DNA of 35,129 bases from Terriglobia bacterium (lineage in GTDB: Bacteria > Acidobacteriota > Terriglobia > Bryobacterales > Bryobacteraceae). The position numbers and the translations under genes were made by a program. Positions 1 through 8,137 of the stretch are shown here, in pieces. Within the stretch, counting starts at the first letter, position 1. The number at the start of each line of letters is the position of its first letter. The stretch lies in NCBI GenBank assembly GCA_020073615.1, contig JAIQEX010000071.1:1-35129 (forward strand). Reading direction: 5' to 3'. The notes under the pieces are model-generated. The model did no database searches. It was not told where the DNA came from and worked only from the letters and a program-made list of their open reading frames with translations.

Positions 1-393
1 GACAGCGAGATCCTGAAAGCCGGAGTGAGCGAGGTCCTGGATCACGGCAAAGAAGTCGTGGTTCTCTTCTCTGTCGTTAACTTGCAGGAACATCCGGTCG
101 AGCTCATGCCGCCACAGGTACAACTGGGCGGCAAGGTCAAGAAGGGGAAGATCGTGCACCACATGGTGTGGTCCACATCGGAGCAACTACCGGTGGAGGA
201 CTTCCGCATGAGCCGGCGCCGGATCGGGCCTGGCGAGCGCGCCGACGGCGTTCTGATCTTCGAGCGGCCAAGCTTCAAGCAGTCCACGGAAACCTTACTC
301 CTTCAGATGGCGGACTCGGGCGCCGTCGATCGGCCCGCGCTGGCGCCCATCGGTTTCGGAATCAGCAGCATTCGACAACGAGGAGGCGAGTAA
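1..393 (+). CDS. T4SS VirB9-region protein, C-terminal fragment
   Basis: The reading frame is open at the left edge, so only the last 130 residues are seen; a GTG at 25 could act as an internal start but the frame runs through it. The fragment has a beta-rich, Ig-like look (VVVLFSVVNLQEHPVELMPP, later RIGPGERADGVLIFERP), with no membrane segment. Its stop codon directly abuts the ATG of the VirB10/TrbI gene, and GAGGAGG in its last codons serves as that gene's ribosome site. VirB9/TrbG precedes VirB10 in most T4SS operons, and the position fits an outer-membrane-complex subunit with a C-terminal extra domain. The family is inferred from position more than from motif; the missing N-terminus would decide it. 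Confidence 0.6.
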   Translation, partial: DSEILKAGVSEVLDHGKEVVVLFSVVNLQEHPVELMPPQVQLGGKVKKGKIVHHMVWSTSEQLPVEDFRMSRRRIGPGERADGVLIFERPSFKQSTETLLLQMADSGAVDRPALAPIGFGISSIRQRGGE

Positions 394-1896
394 ATGACAA
401 CGGATCCACTTCATCGCGAGGACATACGGCCGAATGACGGCGATTCGGACGCGACGCGACGCATCCACCCTGGAGTTGAGGAACCCATCGAAACAACAAA
501 GCCGGAACCGCCCAAGGGGCTCATGGCTTCGCTCCGGGAAGCATACGAACGCGCGCGGGACGGACGGAGACAGCAGCCCCAGGAAAAGCATCCCCGGACT
601 GCCAAGAGCGTGGACCGCAGCAAGGGGCTGCTGGTCCTGGCTGGCGCGGTGGTGATCATGATCTTCGGGTTTCTGGCGATGTTCTCCAGTTCGAACGCGA
701 CGAAAGAGCATACTGCCGGTAGGAACAAGCCCAATCTCGGCCGGCCGGACATTCCAGCCGCCACGCGCCAGAACCAGGGCTCAGTGACCCCGTTGCTCGC
801 CGCCGACACCAGCAGCCAGGACAGCAACAGCGATCAGGTCAGCCCGGAGGACGTCAAGGCCACAGGGCGCATGCGGCTGAATGCGCCACCCAAGGCACCG
901 AAGACGCTCGCGAGCGTGCCGCCGATGGACGACCCGGCGTTGGAGGCATACCGCCAGGCCAAGGCAGGCTCCACTGCCCCGGCACCTCCCGCGGCAGTCG
1001 CAAGCTCACCCGCTCCCGCACCGCAAGCGGCCCCTGTCCACAACGAATCGGATGCCCTCAAAAAGTCATCGCTTGTTTTCGTGCGGAACAACTCGGCGGG
1101 TTCCGAGGCGACCATCCGTCCGGCTTCCCTGAGTGCCGAACCCGCGCTACTCCAGCGAAAAGCGGCGGGAGTCTTGCCCAATGGCAGTCGGCTGGTAGCG
1201 CGCCTGCAAGCGGCCGTGAGCACGGCGGTCAAGTCGCCGGTAGTTGCCGCGATCGAATACAACTACGAGAAGGATGGCGAGATCGTCATCCCGGCCGGCA
1301 CGAGGGCATTCGGTGACCTGCAACAGGCCAACCGCAACGGCAACATCGGAATCCGGTTCCATACGCTGCAAATGCCCGATGGCGCCACAGAAAAGATTGA
1401 CGCCACCGCGATGAGTCTCGCATACGGCCCGCTGAAGGGTTCCGTTTCGGGCGGCAACGCGGCGAAGCGGCTTCTGGTGCGGTCGATGACCGGCGTCGGA
1501 ACCATGGCGGCGTATCTGGTGGGCGGCCCGGGCGGTTTCGGCGGAATCAACGGGCAGCTCAACAACAGCGTCCTGCTTCGCGAGCGCATTGCTTCGAATG
1601 CCGGCCTGGCAGGTGAGCAGGAGATGTCGAGCCTGGCGTATAACGAGAACATCGTGATTACGGTGCCCGGCAACACGCGGTTCTTCCTCGTGCTGCTGCA
1701 AGACGCCGGCGAGAAGCCGGATTCCAGAGCGCTCCCGGGCGGCTTGCGGAACACAACGCAGATCGCGGCCGATGGGAGGCCGTCGCTTCCATCCGCTCAG
1801 GAACTTCGCGAGCTGATCGATCTGAAGGCGGAACTGAATCGGATGTATGGACAGACAGCGGCGACCAGGACCTCGGGACCGGCGCAACAACAGTGA
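394..1896 (+). CDS. trbI: VirB10/TrbI-like T4SS channel protein
   Basis: A 500-residue protein with the bitopic VirB10 layout: a charged cytoplasmic N-terminus, one membrane helix at about residues 75-95 (GLLVLAGAVVIMIFGFLAMF), a long Pro/Ala-rich periplasmic linker (about 100-240) and a C-terminal beta-barrel domain. The C-terminal domain shows typical TrbI features: VPAGTRAFG-like start (IPAGTRAFGDLQQANRNG), the AKRLLVRSMTGVGTMAAYLVGG antenna region written here only in outline, and the final NIVITVPGNTRFFLVLL strand. VirB10 spans both membranes and couples the ATPases to the outer-membrane pore. The gene starts immediately after the upstream stop, with GAGGAGG ahead of the ATG, so the two are translationally coupled. 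Length is normal for TrbI relatives. Confidence 0.88.
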   Translation: MTTDPLHREDIRPNDGDSDATRRIHPGVEEPIETTKPEPPKGLMASLREAYERARDGRRQQPQEKHPRTAKSVDRSKGLLVLAGAVVIMIFGFLAMFSSSNATKEHTAGRNKPNLGRPDIPAATRQNQGSVTPLLAADTSSQDSNSDQVSPEDVKATGRMRLNAPPKAPKTLASVPPMDDPALEAYRQAKAGSTAPAPPAAVASSPAPAPQAAPVHNESDALKKSSLVFVRNNSAGSEATIRPASLSAEPALLQRKAAGVLPNGSRLVARLQAAVSTAVKSPVVAAIEYNYEKDGEIVIPAGTRAFGDLQQANRNGNIGIRFHTLQMPDGATEKIDATAMSLAYGPLKGSVSGGNAAKRLLVRSMTGVGTMAAYLVGGPGGFGGINGQLNNSVLLRERIASNAGLAGEQEMSSLAYNENIVITVPGNTRFFLVLLQDAGEKPDSRALPGGLRNTTQIAADGRPSLPSAQELRELIDLKAELNRMYGQTAATRTSGPAQQQ

Positions 1897-1985
1897 CTTT
1901 CCACACTTCGAGCCTGCCCGCGAACACCGATGGCAACCCCGGCTTGCATGAGGTTGCGGTACATTAGGCGCAAGGGAGGGGGCCC

Positions 1986-3989
1986 GTGGAAACCGGGCAG
2001 CGTTTTTCGCCCATCGCCGACTCCTTTGCGTCCCGCCTCAAGTGGATGAGTGGCCGCCCGCCGCGCGAGCATGTCGCAGTCAGCATTATTCTCCTCGTAT
2101 TTGGGGTGGTTGCTTTCGGAATTAGTCCCTGGCTTGCCTGGTTTACGCTTGCCGGCGGTCTTCTATTGCTGACGTGGCACACCCGGATGCAAGGAACCTG
2201 GCGCGGGCTGCTGTATTTCCTCGCGTTGCTGCCGGTTCTGCACTGGTTCAACAGCATCAGCCAATTCCAGTTTCATGAGGACGCCGTCACCGGCCTTCTG
2301 TTGGCGCGTGACAGGGCGTCGCCGCTCGAAGTCGGCTCGGGTCTCATTCTTGCCGTCGCAGCCGGCATCGGTCTTGTCGCCGTGATCCGACACCGGCCAC
2401 GGGCTGGCGGCGTGCCGATAGGGACCGCGAAGGCTGGAGTCCGGCAAACCGGGTCGGTCCGGTGGTCGAACGTCCCAGTCCACACGTTTGCCGACGTGGG
2501 CGGAATGGATGCAGAGAAGCGGCGCATTCGGGCGGTGGTGAACAACCGCTTGCACCCCGAACGGTTCGAGCGGCACGGAGTCACCCAGAACGGGATTCTG
2601 CTGTACGGCCCCCGTGGCACCGGGAAGACGTTTCTCGCGGAAGCCACGGCCGGCGAGTTCCGGATCAATTATTACCACGTCCAACCGACGGCGCTGGTCG
2701 GCGGGCAGATCGGCTCCAGCGAGGCGAACATCAGGGCAGCTTTTCAGCGGGCACATCAGTTTCGGCCGGTTCTGTTCTTCATCGATGAGCTGGATTCCAT
2801 CGGGACCCAACGCCAGCAACTGGGCAGGCACGACGACGCTGGCGGCGGCGCCCGGGCCTACAACGCCATCGTCACGGAACTGATGCAATGCGTGGACCGC
2901 TATCGTTCGGAGGCGGGGTTCATCTTGATGGCGGCCACGAACTTCTACGATGGCCTTGATGAAGCGCTGGTGCGGGACCTGCGATTCGACGAGAAAATCC
3001 GAGTGGATTTGCCCGATGCGGCGGCGCGAGAACAGATCCTGACGGCGCAACTCGCTAAGCGGCTTTGGAACCCATTTTCGATCAGGCCTTTTGCCGAACG
3101 GACACCGGGATGGAGCGCGGCGAAGCTCGCCAGTCTGGTGAACAGGGCAGCCTCGTCCGCGGCGGTGGAGAATCGGCGCATCGAGGAACAGGACCTGCAG
3201 CGAGCGTTCGACGATACAGGTGGCGCGGACCGGCCTCTGCTGATGCCTGTCGGTTGGGATGACCTGGTTCTTTCTCCACCGGTCGAGCGGGATCTGCGCA
3301 ATCTGATCCGGCTTATGAACCCCGGTGAAGCCGAACGTCTGAAGGTGCGAGTGCCGACTGGGTTGCTGCTCATTGGGCCGCCGGGAGCCGGCAAGACCTC
3401 GATCGCGCATTTGCTTGCGACGCAGACGCGCCGCAGTTTCTACCCGATTACCCCCGCGGACGTACCCACGCCGGACAAGCTGGTTCAGGCATTCAGCCGC
3501 GCGAGAGAGAATAGTCCTTCCATCCTGTTTATCGATGAAATCGATAGCCTGCTGCCGCGGGGTGACAACGGCTACTACAAGGGACAGCACCAGATCCAAC
3601 TCGTCGAACAAGCGCTCATGCTGATGAGCCAACTCGATCCGGCGAACCAGGTGTTCCTGGTTGGGACCACAAATCACATCGACGACATCGACCCACGCGC
3701 GCTCCGCGGAGGCCGATTCACGGAAAAAGTCGAGGTCTGCATGCCCGACGACAGTGGGTATTTGCGGTTGATCGAGAAGTACCTGGGGCCGATTCCGCTA
3801 GCTGCCGACTTTGCCAAGAACGACCTCCTGGCCCGGTTGAGAGGCATTTCGCCGGCGGATCTCCAGGCTCTGGTGAACACCGCCAAGCGAATGGCGATGA
3901 ATCGGATGGAGGACAGCGCGGAAGCCTTGCCGCCGCTCGTTTGGGACGACTTCGAGAAGGCTCTCCAGCGGAATCAGGTTTCCCATTAG
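1986..3989 (+). CDS. Membrane-anchored double AAA+ ATPase
   Basis: A 667-residue protein with a GTG start preceded by AAGGGAGGGGG. The first about 135 residues hold three to four hydrophobic segments, so it should sit in the inner membrane. Two AAA+ modules follow: Walker A GPRGTGKT (about 208-215) with Walker B VLFFIDELDS, and Walker A GPPGAGKT (about 464-471) with Walker B SILFIDEIDS. Each is followed by a sensor-type Asn (AATNFYDG, GTTNHIDD) and an RGGRF or RDLRFDEK arginine region. The arrangement resembles Cdc48/FtsH-type unfoldases, but there is no HExxH protease motif, so it is not FtsH. It lies directly downstream of VirB10 on the same strand and may be a T4SS-linked unfoldase or remodelling factor; the role is inference. 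Confidence 0.8.
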   Translation: METGQRFSPIADSFASRLKWMSGRPPREHVAVSIILLVFGVVAFGISPWLAWFTLAGGLLLLTWHTRMQGTWRGLLYFLALLPVLHWFNSISQFQFHEDAVTGLLLARDRASPLEVGSGLILAVAAGIGLVAVIRHRPRAGGVPIGTAKAGVRQTGSVRWSNVPVHTFADVGGMDAEKRRIRAVVNNRLHPERFERHGVTQNGILLYGPRGTGKTFLAEATAGEFRINYYHVQPTALVGGQIGSSEANIRAAFQRAHQFRPVLFFIDELDSIGTQRQQLGRHDDAGGGARAYNAIVTELMQCVDRYRSEAGFILMAATNFYDGLDEALVRDLRFDEKIRVDLPDAAAREQILTAQLAKRLWNPFSIRPFAERTPGWSAAKLASLVNRAASSAAVENRRIEEQDLQRAFDDTGGADRPLLMPVGWDDLVLSPPVERDLRNLIRLMNPGEAERLKVRVPTGLLLIGPPGAGKTSIAHLLATQTRRSFYPITPADVPTPDKLVQAFSRARENSPSILFIDEIDSLLPRGDNGYYKGQHQIQLVEQALMLMSQLDPANQVFLVGTTNHIDDIDPRALRGGRFTEKVEVCMPDDSGYLRLIEKYLGPIPLAADFAKNDLLARLRGISPADLQALVNTAKRMAMNRMEDSAEALPPLVWDDFEKALQRNQVSH

Positions 3990-4648
3990 AACTGCGAGGC
4001 CTTCGCCGCGCGCAGGAACTGACTCTTTAATCCGCCAGTATCCACGTAGGTCGCTTTCCAGCCTGGCGGCTTCTGCCTCGGGCCCGAACTATCCAGCAGC
4101 GACACTTCGCTACTACCCACGGCTGATCATCGGCCAAGCAGCGGCGGCAACTTCCGCGAGTCGACTACGCGTCCGAATGGCTCGGTCCGTTCGCTCCACG
4201 TGCCGTGACCGGCGTATCACACGAGGAATCCGGCTGCTTGGATGCCCAGACCCTGGCCGACTTCCCGTTCCTAATCCGGAACGAGCAGAAATCGCGCCGA
4301 TTTCGGAGAAGACTGAACCCCGATCAGCCTTCATCGCTCTAAACCCCACCAACTCAGCAAATTACGGTTGCAAGTGTGCCATTTGTGTGCCGCCACTTCC
4401 GTGGAGGTGTCACTGTAGCACGAAAAGTCGGGCAGATCGTCGGGCGTGGACGGCGCACGTGGCTGGTGGGTGTGTAGAACGGCCACGATCCCCGAAACCA
4501 AGAAGCGAAAGTACCTGAACCAGACCATCCACGGTGGACTGCGGGACGGCCAGCGTCATCTCAACAATATGCTCGGTGAGCGAGACCGGGGACGCAATCT
4601 GGAAACTGCGCGTGGAATCCCCCAAAAAAATTTAGTTTGCGGCTTTAT
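3990..4648. other. Non-coding or degraded stretch
   Basis: About 660 bases without a gene I can support. Several short frames exist on both strands but none has a convincing ribosome site or family resemblance. One minus-strand frame (about 4331-4528) contains an HTHQPRAPSTPDD stretch that faintly recalls a JAB/MPN metal site, and a neighbouring minus-strand frame (about 4410-4625) reads protein-like, so a broken gene is possible. Nothing is called. Confidence 0.4.
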
Positions 4649-4680
4649 AGTCCTCATGAGTTATAATACTCTTGAGGACT
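4637..4680 (+). promoter_or_regulatory. Promoter with 32-bp palindromic operator
   Basis: A consensus -10 box TATAAT lies at 4662-4667, with a weak TTGCGG-like -35 at 4637-4642. The -10 sits in the middle of an interrupted palindrome at 4649-4680 with outer arms AGTCCTCA and TGAGGACT and inner arms GAGT and ACTC. The right arm also contains the GAGGA ribosome site for the gene starting at 4684. Binding here would block both the promoter and translation start, as expected for autorepression by the XRE protein encoded next. Confidence 0.7.
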
Positions 4681-4683
4681 TTT

Positions 4684-5187
4684 ATGGACGAATTGACCCT
4701 CGACCAAATCCGCATTTCCAGGCAACTCACGCAGGCGCAAATCTCACAGGCATTAGGAGTCACCCAGGCCGCGGTCTCAAAACTGGAGTTCCGTAGCGAT
4801 TCCTACATCAGCAGCGTGCGCAAGTACATCGAGGCGCTCGGCGGAAAGATGGAAATTCGGGCCATTTTCCCCGACAAGGAAATCAAGGTCCGGGGGCTCG
4901 ATGGCGACGACATGCTCGACGTGCTGAAAAAGATGCTGTACCAGTCTTGCCGACTGGGGCCGCTCAACCCAGCCCGCGGGAATTTCCAGAACCGATTCAC
5001 GGTGCAGTCCATATCTGAGGATGACCGCATCGTGACATTCGAGAAGGACAACGGCGACGGCGTGCATGTTCCTGTGCGCCGCATCCGTGAGTTTGTACCG
5101 GCGGTCGCGCCGAAGCTGGCGCTATTCGTTCTGGACGGCCACGTTCAATGGCACGAGGACATCCTGCGGTGGCGGTTCGCAGAGTAG
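4684..5187 (+). CDS. XRE-family HTH regulator (HigA-like) with extra C-terminal domain
   Basis: A 167-residue protein. I chose the ATG at 4684 because GAGGA stands 5 bases upstream; a TTG four codons earlier lies inside the operator. Residues about 8-55 form an XRE helix-turn-helix (LTQAQISQALGVTQAAVSKLE), followed by the RKYIEALGGKMEIRAIFPD segment common in HigA-like antitoxins. The remaining about 100 residues (DMLDVLKKMLYQSCRLGPLN onward) are not part of a usual antitoxin, and no toxin gene of the RelE/HigB type is visible next to it. It is probably an autoregulated repressor of the cargo region rather than half of an intact toxin-antitoxin pair, but an orphaned antitoxin is possible. Confidence 0.82.
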   Translation: MDELTLDQIRISRQLTQAQISQALGVTQAAVSKLEFRSDSYISSVRKYIEALGGKMEIRAIFPDKEIKVRGLDGDDMLDVLKKMLYQSCRLGPLNPARGNFQNRFTVQSISEDDRIVTFEKDNGDGVHVPVRRIREFVPAVAPKLALFVLDGHVQWHEDILRWRFAE

Positions 5188-5251
5188 TCGCTTGACAGAC
5201 CTCCATAATGGGTCTAGCCTCCACCGCGATTTCAACCCTTAAGGAGGATCT

Positions 5252-5490
5252 ATGTCCGGCAATCAATCCCATGCTGATCGTGTCAACCCACCCACCACCT
5301 TCCACGCTGGCCCCGGTATGTCCGTTAGAGTGAGGCCGGCCAGCGACAAAAAAACAAATACCCGCAGTCTGTTATCGACGTGAGCTATCAGAAGGAAGGC
5401 TCTGACGAGTGGGTCGCCAACAAGGTCTACATCGACAATCGCAATCTCGCCGCTTTATCGATCGCTGTCAGGACGGCCACCGCGAAGTGA
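5252..5490 (+). pseudogene. Small conserved-looking gene interrupted at an A7 run
   Basis: A strong ribosome site AAGGAGGA precedes the ATG at 5252. The first frame reads MSGNQSHADRVNPP and ends after 43 codons at 5383. A one-base backward shift at the run of seven A (5348-5354) joins it to a frame that ends at 5490 and reads IDVSYQKEGSDEWVANKVYI, giving about 79 residues without a stop. The second part has protein-like composition, so I read this as one gene broken by an indel, or alternatively as slippage at the A run. A possible promoter TTGACA (5192-5197) with TAGCCT 17 bases later lies upstream. Function unknown. Confidence 0.5.
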
Positions 5491-5561
5491 ACCGTCAGGT
5501 CCAGCAGAATCGGGCCGACGAACGCGCACAGAGTCGATAGGCTCCGATTCCCAAGGCTTGA

Positions 5562-6413
5562 TTACTGATTCGCTTCGTTGCGATCGGCGGCCTCAGCGGC
5601 GTCAATATCGATCAGATACCGGTGTCGCGACGAAATCGAATCGGCCTGGCCATTTTCGCGAAGCCATTGTCGATAGTGTTCTGCGCTCATTCCGACCTTG
5701 TTCGCGACCTCATCGAATTTCCGGCGGAAGTCTTCAAAAAACTCCCTGAGGTGCAGGTCGCATCCGAAGCGGTTTGTCTCCTTTAGCGTCTGCATCGAAC
5801 GCCTCATCGGACGCTTCACCGGACCCACGGTGTTGTCCAGGTGCTTCATCACTTCGCGGGCGTACAGATCTGCAGCCTGGATTCCGACCTCTGCACGTGA
5901 CGAAATCTTCAATGGAGTTCGCAGGTATTTTGCGCAATCCCAATCGGGCAGGCTGGCGATGTGTCCATACAAAACCCCGGCATTGTAGTCGCTCTCGACC
6001 CGCTGATCGAAATGGAATTCAGCCGTATCCGCAGGTATGGCCCATTTTGCCCACTTCCCGCACTGCCAGACCACATCTCTGAAGCATCTGTAGTACGGAA
6101 TGTCAGCCGGCGCTTCGCCGAAGAACTCGTTGTATCCGGCCAAATCCATAGCGGACCCGAATCCCAGCAGCTTGGATGATGCAAGAATCCTCGTCAGGTC
6201 GGCATATAGGTCCAGGTTTTCCCAGTGAGGCGAGTCCGCGAATTCACCGTGGTCGGTCTCGCAATCTGAAGCGTGGAAGATTCGGCCGCCGAGGCGAGCA
6301 ATCCATAGCGGCTGAAAAGCGTTCCATTGTTCTTCGGTTCCAAACAGAGCCGCCACCGCGAAGACCCTTTCGGATTTCGGGTCGTGGCTTTCATCTCCAA
6401 ATACCTGCAACAT
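5562..6413 (-). CDS. DUF3800 domain protein
   Basis: A 283-residue cytoplasmic protein on the minus strand. Its N-terminus LQVFGDESHD carries the DES signature that opens DUF3800 proteins, followed by a FAVAALFGTEEQW stretch and, at about residues 170-180, the AGVQAADL-like motif VGIQAADLYAREV also typical of the family. DUF3800 proteins have acidic residues in a ribonuclease-H-like arrangement and are frequent in mobile and defence regions, but no activity is established in general. It is divergent from the short gene at 6465, with about 50 bases between. It belongs to the cargo that interrupts the T4SS operon. Confidence 0.82.
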   Translation of the reverse strand: MLQVFGDESHDPKSERVFAVAALFGTEEQWNAFQPLWIARLGGRIFHASDCETDHGEFADSPHWENLDLYADLTRILASSKLLGFGSAMDLAGYNEFFGEAPADIPYYRCFRDVVWQCGKWAKWAIPADTAEFHFDQRVESDYNAGVLYGHIASLPDWDCAKYLRTPLKISSRAEVGIQAADLYAREVMKHLDNTVGPVKRPMRRSMQTLKETNRFGCDLHLREFFEDFRRKFDEVANKVGMSAEHYRQWLRENGQADSISSRHRYLIDIDAAEAADRNEANQ

Positions 6414-6464
6414 CGTTGGGCTTTATTTTCTTCTGTTCTTCGCCTTCGATGATACCCTGATTCA

Positions 6465-6632
6465 ATGCCGGAACACTGGTGCAAGGTGAACGTTGTCGAT
6501 CCTGACGGATGCCGAGATTCCGTAGACGCTAAGGCATCCAGCATATACGACGCGGCGCATCTTTTCGTCACCCACGCCAAGGGGAATTCTCTACCGGAAT
6601 TGCCGCCGCTGACCCTTCAAACCGTTTTTTGA
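6465..6632 (+). CDS. Short hypothetical protein, probably frameshifted near its end
   Basis: A 55-residue frame reading MPEHWCKVNVVDPDGC and later SSIYDAAHLFVTHAK, ending in PPLTLQTVF. The composition resembles a family of small proteins I associate with acidobacterial genomes (from memory, not verified). The stop is a TTT TGA within a run of six T (6625-6630); skipping one base continues as DVAAGKVYVV to a stop at about 6669, which looks like the natural C-terminus. It is therefore either truncated by a one-base insertion or read by a +1 shift. No clear ribosome site. Function unknown. Confidence 0.45.
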   Translation: MPEHWCKVNVVDPDGCRDSVDAKASSIYDAAHLFVTHAKGNSLPELPPLTLQTVF

Positions 6633-6913
6633 TGTCGCGGCCGGAAAAGTCTATGTGGTGTAGGGTGAGGCACCACAGCGTTGGATCGATGAGCGCCGAA
6701 AGGACTGGAAAGGCCCACGAGGACTTCTGTTCAAACAGCGACTCGATCTGGCCTGAAGAAACATGCAACGCCTCTTTGCGATTTTTGGTACGATCTAGCC
6801 GTAAAAAGGAAAAGGGGCTTGTGCTCGCGTTCGGACCGAAGTCCTAATTGCTGAGGACGTGCCCCTTGTTAGATCGCGGACGTGATGTCCTGCTTGTAAT
6901 TTAGCAAAGCAGC

Positions 6914-8137
6914 ATGATTGATGTCAACGACCAGTACGACACCTTGGTAGGGGCACGGCTGCTGGACTTCTTTGGCACCAGAAGCCATTGGCATCGCCGC
7001 CTTTGGACTATCGGCCTCGTGTTGACCCTAAAGGAGTTGATCGAAGTCTCCAGTGCTGTTCGGTCGTCCATCCTGTACCAGAATTCGATCGAGGATCTTT
7101 CGCGCTCCGCAATGGCGCTCGCAGGGCGCGATCCCGGAGTTGGCGGCAAGCAGCAACACGACTCCCTCCAGAAGGCGCTGCGCTCAGAACTCCGCTTTCT
7201 CGGAATGGACTACCGCGTCGTCGAACAGCTCACCAGCGAAATCGAATCGGCATACCTGACCCGCTGGGCTACCTCTCTTCGGACGCCGGCGCGGTCGGCT
7301 CCCGAGCGCACGGCACGGGCAATCGCTGGCTACCTTCTCGACAGCGGGTTCAGCCAGGCCTTTCTGCATCGATGGTGGTCCTTCAAGCTTCGGTACGAAC
7401 AAGCAATCCGTCCTCTCGCCGACATCGTAGAAGACGCGCACGCTCTCGCGATGACGCAGGCGAAGACCTACGAGGTTCTGGTCGCGTTCAGCGACTTCAC
7501 CAAACGCAAGAACGGGATGCCCGCCGGTTGGCAAGATGCTTCAGCAGTCTCGACTTGGCTGAAGGCGCGAAGCTTCGACGTCAAAGAGGTCCGGCAGAAG
7601 GGCGGCCTTCTTTTGCGCGTTGCCGCCCGCGACCCTAACGCGGCCATCGAAGGGACGCGTGAACAACTCGAATGCATGTCAGCGCGTGTACGCGCGAGGG
7701 TACCCACATCAATACATCGCGTGGTCGGGCTTGATGTGCCTGATGATTTCCGGACTGCTGCGCGGCGTCGAGAAATTCGCGTCGCAGGCGGCGTGGAACA
7801 ACCCGGATCTGATCTGGATCACGCTGGTGGGGCTGGTGAACTGGACGTGCGACGTCTTCATGCCGGTGTATGCCGTACTGCAGGTCCTGCAGGGCGTCCT
7901 CGCATTCGGCGGCGTCGGCCATCGCATTTACCATGGCATGCCGTGGATCCGGCATTTCGCGGCGGCTGGAATGGCACTGGCGCTGTCGGGCTTGCTCCGG
8001 CTCGCGGAGTTCTTCGTCAGGCGGGGTGTCGGAGGCATCAGTTAGGAGCTATCGGGAGCGTATATGAGCGGACTGAACATCACTCCAGTTCATCGAAACC
8101 TGCATACGCGCGTCACATTTTTGTACCTGGAATTTGA
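6914..8137 (+). CDS. Unknown protein, C-terminus lost and replaced by out-of-frame T4SS sequence
   Basis: The frame runs 407 codons, but only the first about 255 look genuine. Residues 1-255 are soluble and mostly helical (LTLKELIEVSSAVRSSILYQ, YLLDSGFSQAFLHRWWSFKL, and an end like AARDPNAAIEGTREQLECM). After about position 7680 the same DNA encodes, in another frame, a clear membrane protein of the T4SS operon, and this frame becomes a low-complexity Arg/Gly shadow that stops inside virB4. So a junction at about 7680 has cut off the true C-terminus. No family recognised; the mixed position in a cargo region with an XRE regulator and DUF3800 would suit a defence-type gene, but that is speculation. 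Confidence 0.55.
   Translation: MIDVNDQYDTLVGARLLDFFGTRSHWHRRLWTIGLVLTLKELIEVSSAVRSSILYQNSIEDLSRSAMALAGRDPGVGGKQQHDSLQKALRSELRFLGMDYRVVEQLTSEIESAYLTRWATSLRTPARSAPERTARAIAGYLLDSGFSQAFLHRWWSFKLRYEQAIRPLADIVEDAHALAMTQAKTYEVLVAFSDFTKRKNGMPAGWQDASAVSTWLKARSFDVKEVRQKGGLLLRVAARDPNAAIEGTREQLECMSARVRARVPTSIHRVVGLDVPDDFRTAARRREIRVAGGVEQPGSDLDHAGGAGELDVRRLHAGVCRTAGPAGRPRIRRRRPSHLPWHAVDPAFRGGWNGTGAVGLAPARGVLRQAGCRRHQLGAIGSVYERTEHHSSSSKPAYARHIFVPGI
7686..8045 (+). CDS. T4SS-associated membrane protein, probably missing its N-terminus
   Basis: From the GTG at 7686 the frame gives 119 residues with three to four hydrophobic segments (WSGLMCLMISGLLRGVEKFA, LIWITLVGLVNWTCDVFMPV, a segment around VLQVLQGVLAFGGVG, AAAGMALALSGLLRLAEFFV). 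It ends 18 bases before virB4 and shares its strand, so it belongs to the T4SS operon. No ribosome site stands before GTG 7686 or the ATG at 7734, and the sequence just upstream belongs to the unrelated gene at 6914, so the original start appears to have been lost at the about 7680 junction. I cannot assign it to a named VirB subunit; a VirB2/TrbC-like or accessory membrane subunit is possible. Confidence 0.6.
   Translation: MYARGYPHQYIAWSGLMCLMISGLLRGVEKFASQAAWNNPDLIWITLVGLVNWTCDVFMPVYAVLQVLQGVLAFGGVGHRIYHGMPWIRHFAAAGMALALSGLLRLAEFFVRRGVGGIS

Noticed and set aside
4331-4528. Minus-strand frame with HTHQPRAPSTPDD, faintly like a JAB/MPN metal site
   Set aside because: Spacing differs from the JAMM consensus, the frame is short, has no start context and no further domain similarity. 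Kept only as a possible gene remnant.
4684-5490. Toxin-antitoxin pair formed by the XRE gene and the following small gene
   Set aside because: The small gene is frameshifted and shows no toxin motif, and the XRE protein carries an unusual long C-terminus; evidence insufficient.
3990-7680. Insertion sequence or transposon carrying the cargo genes
   Set aside because: No transposase, terminal inverted repeats or target-site duplication could be found at either end.
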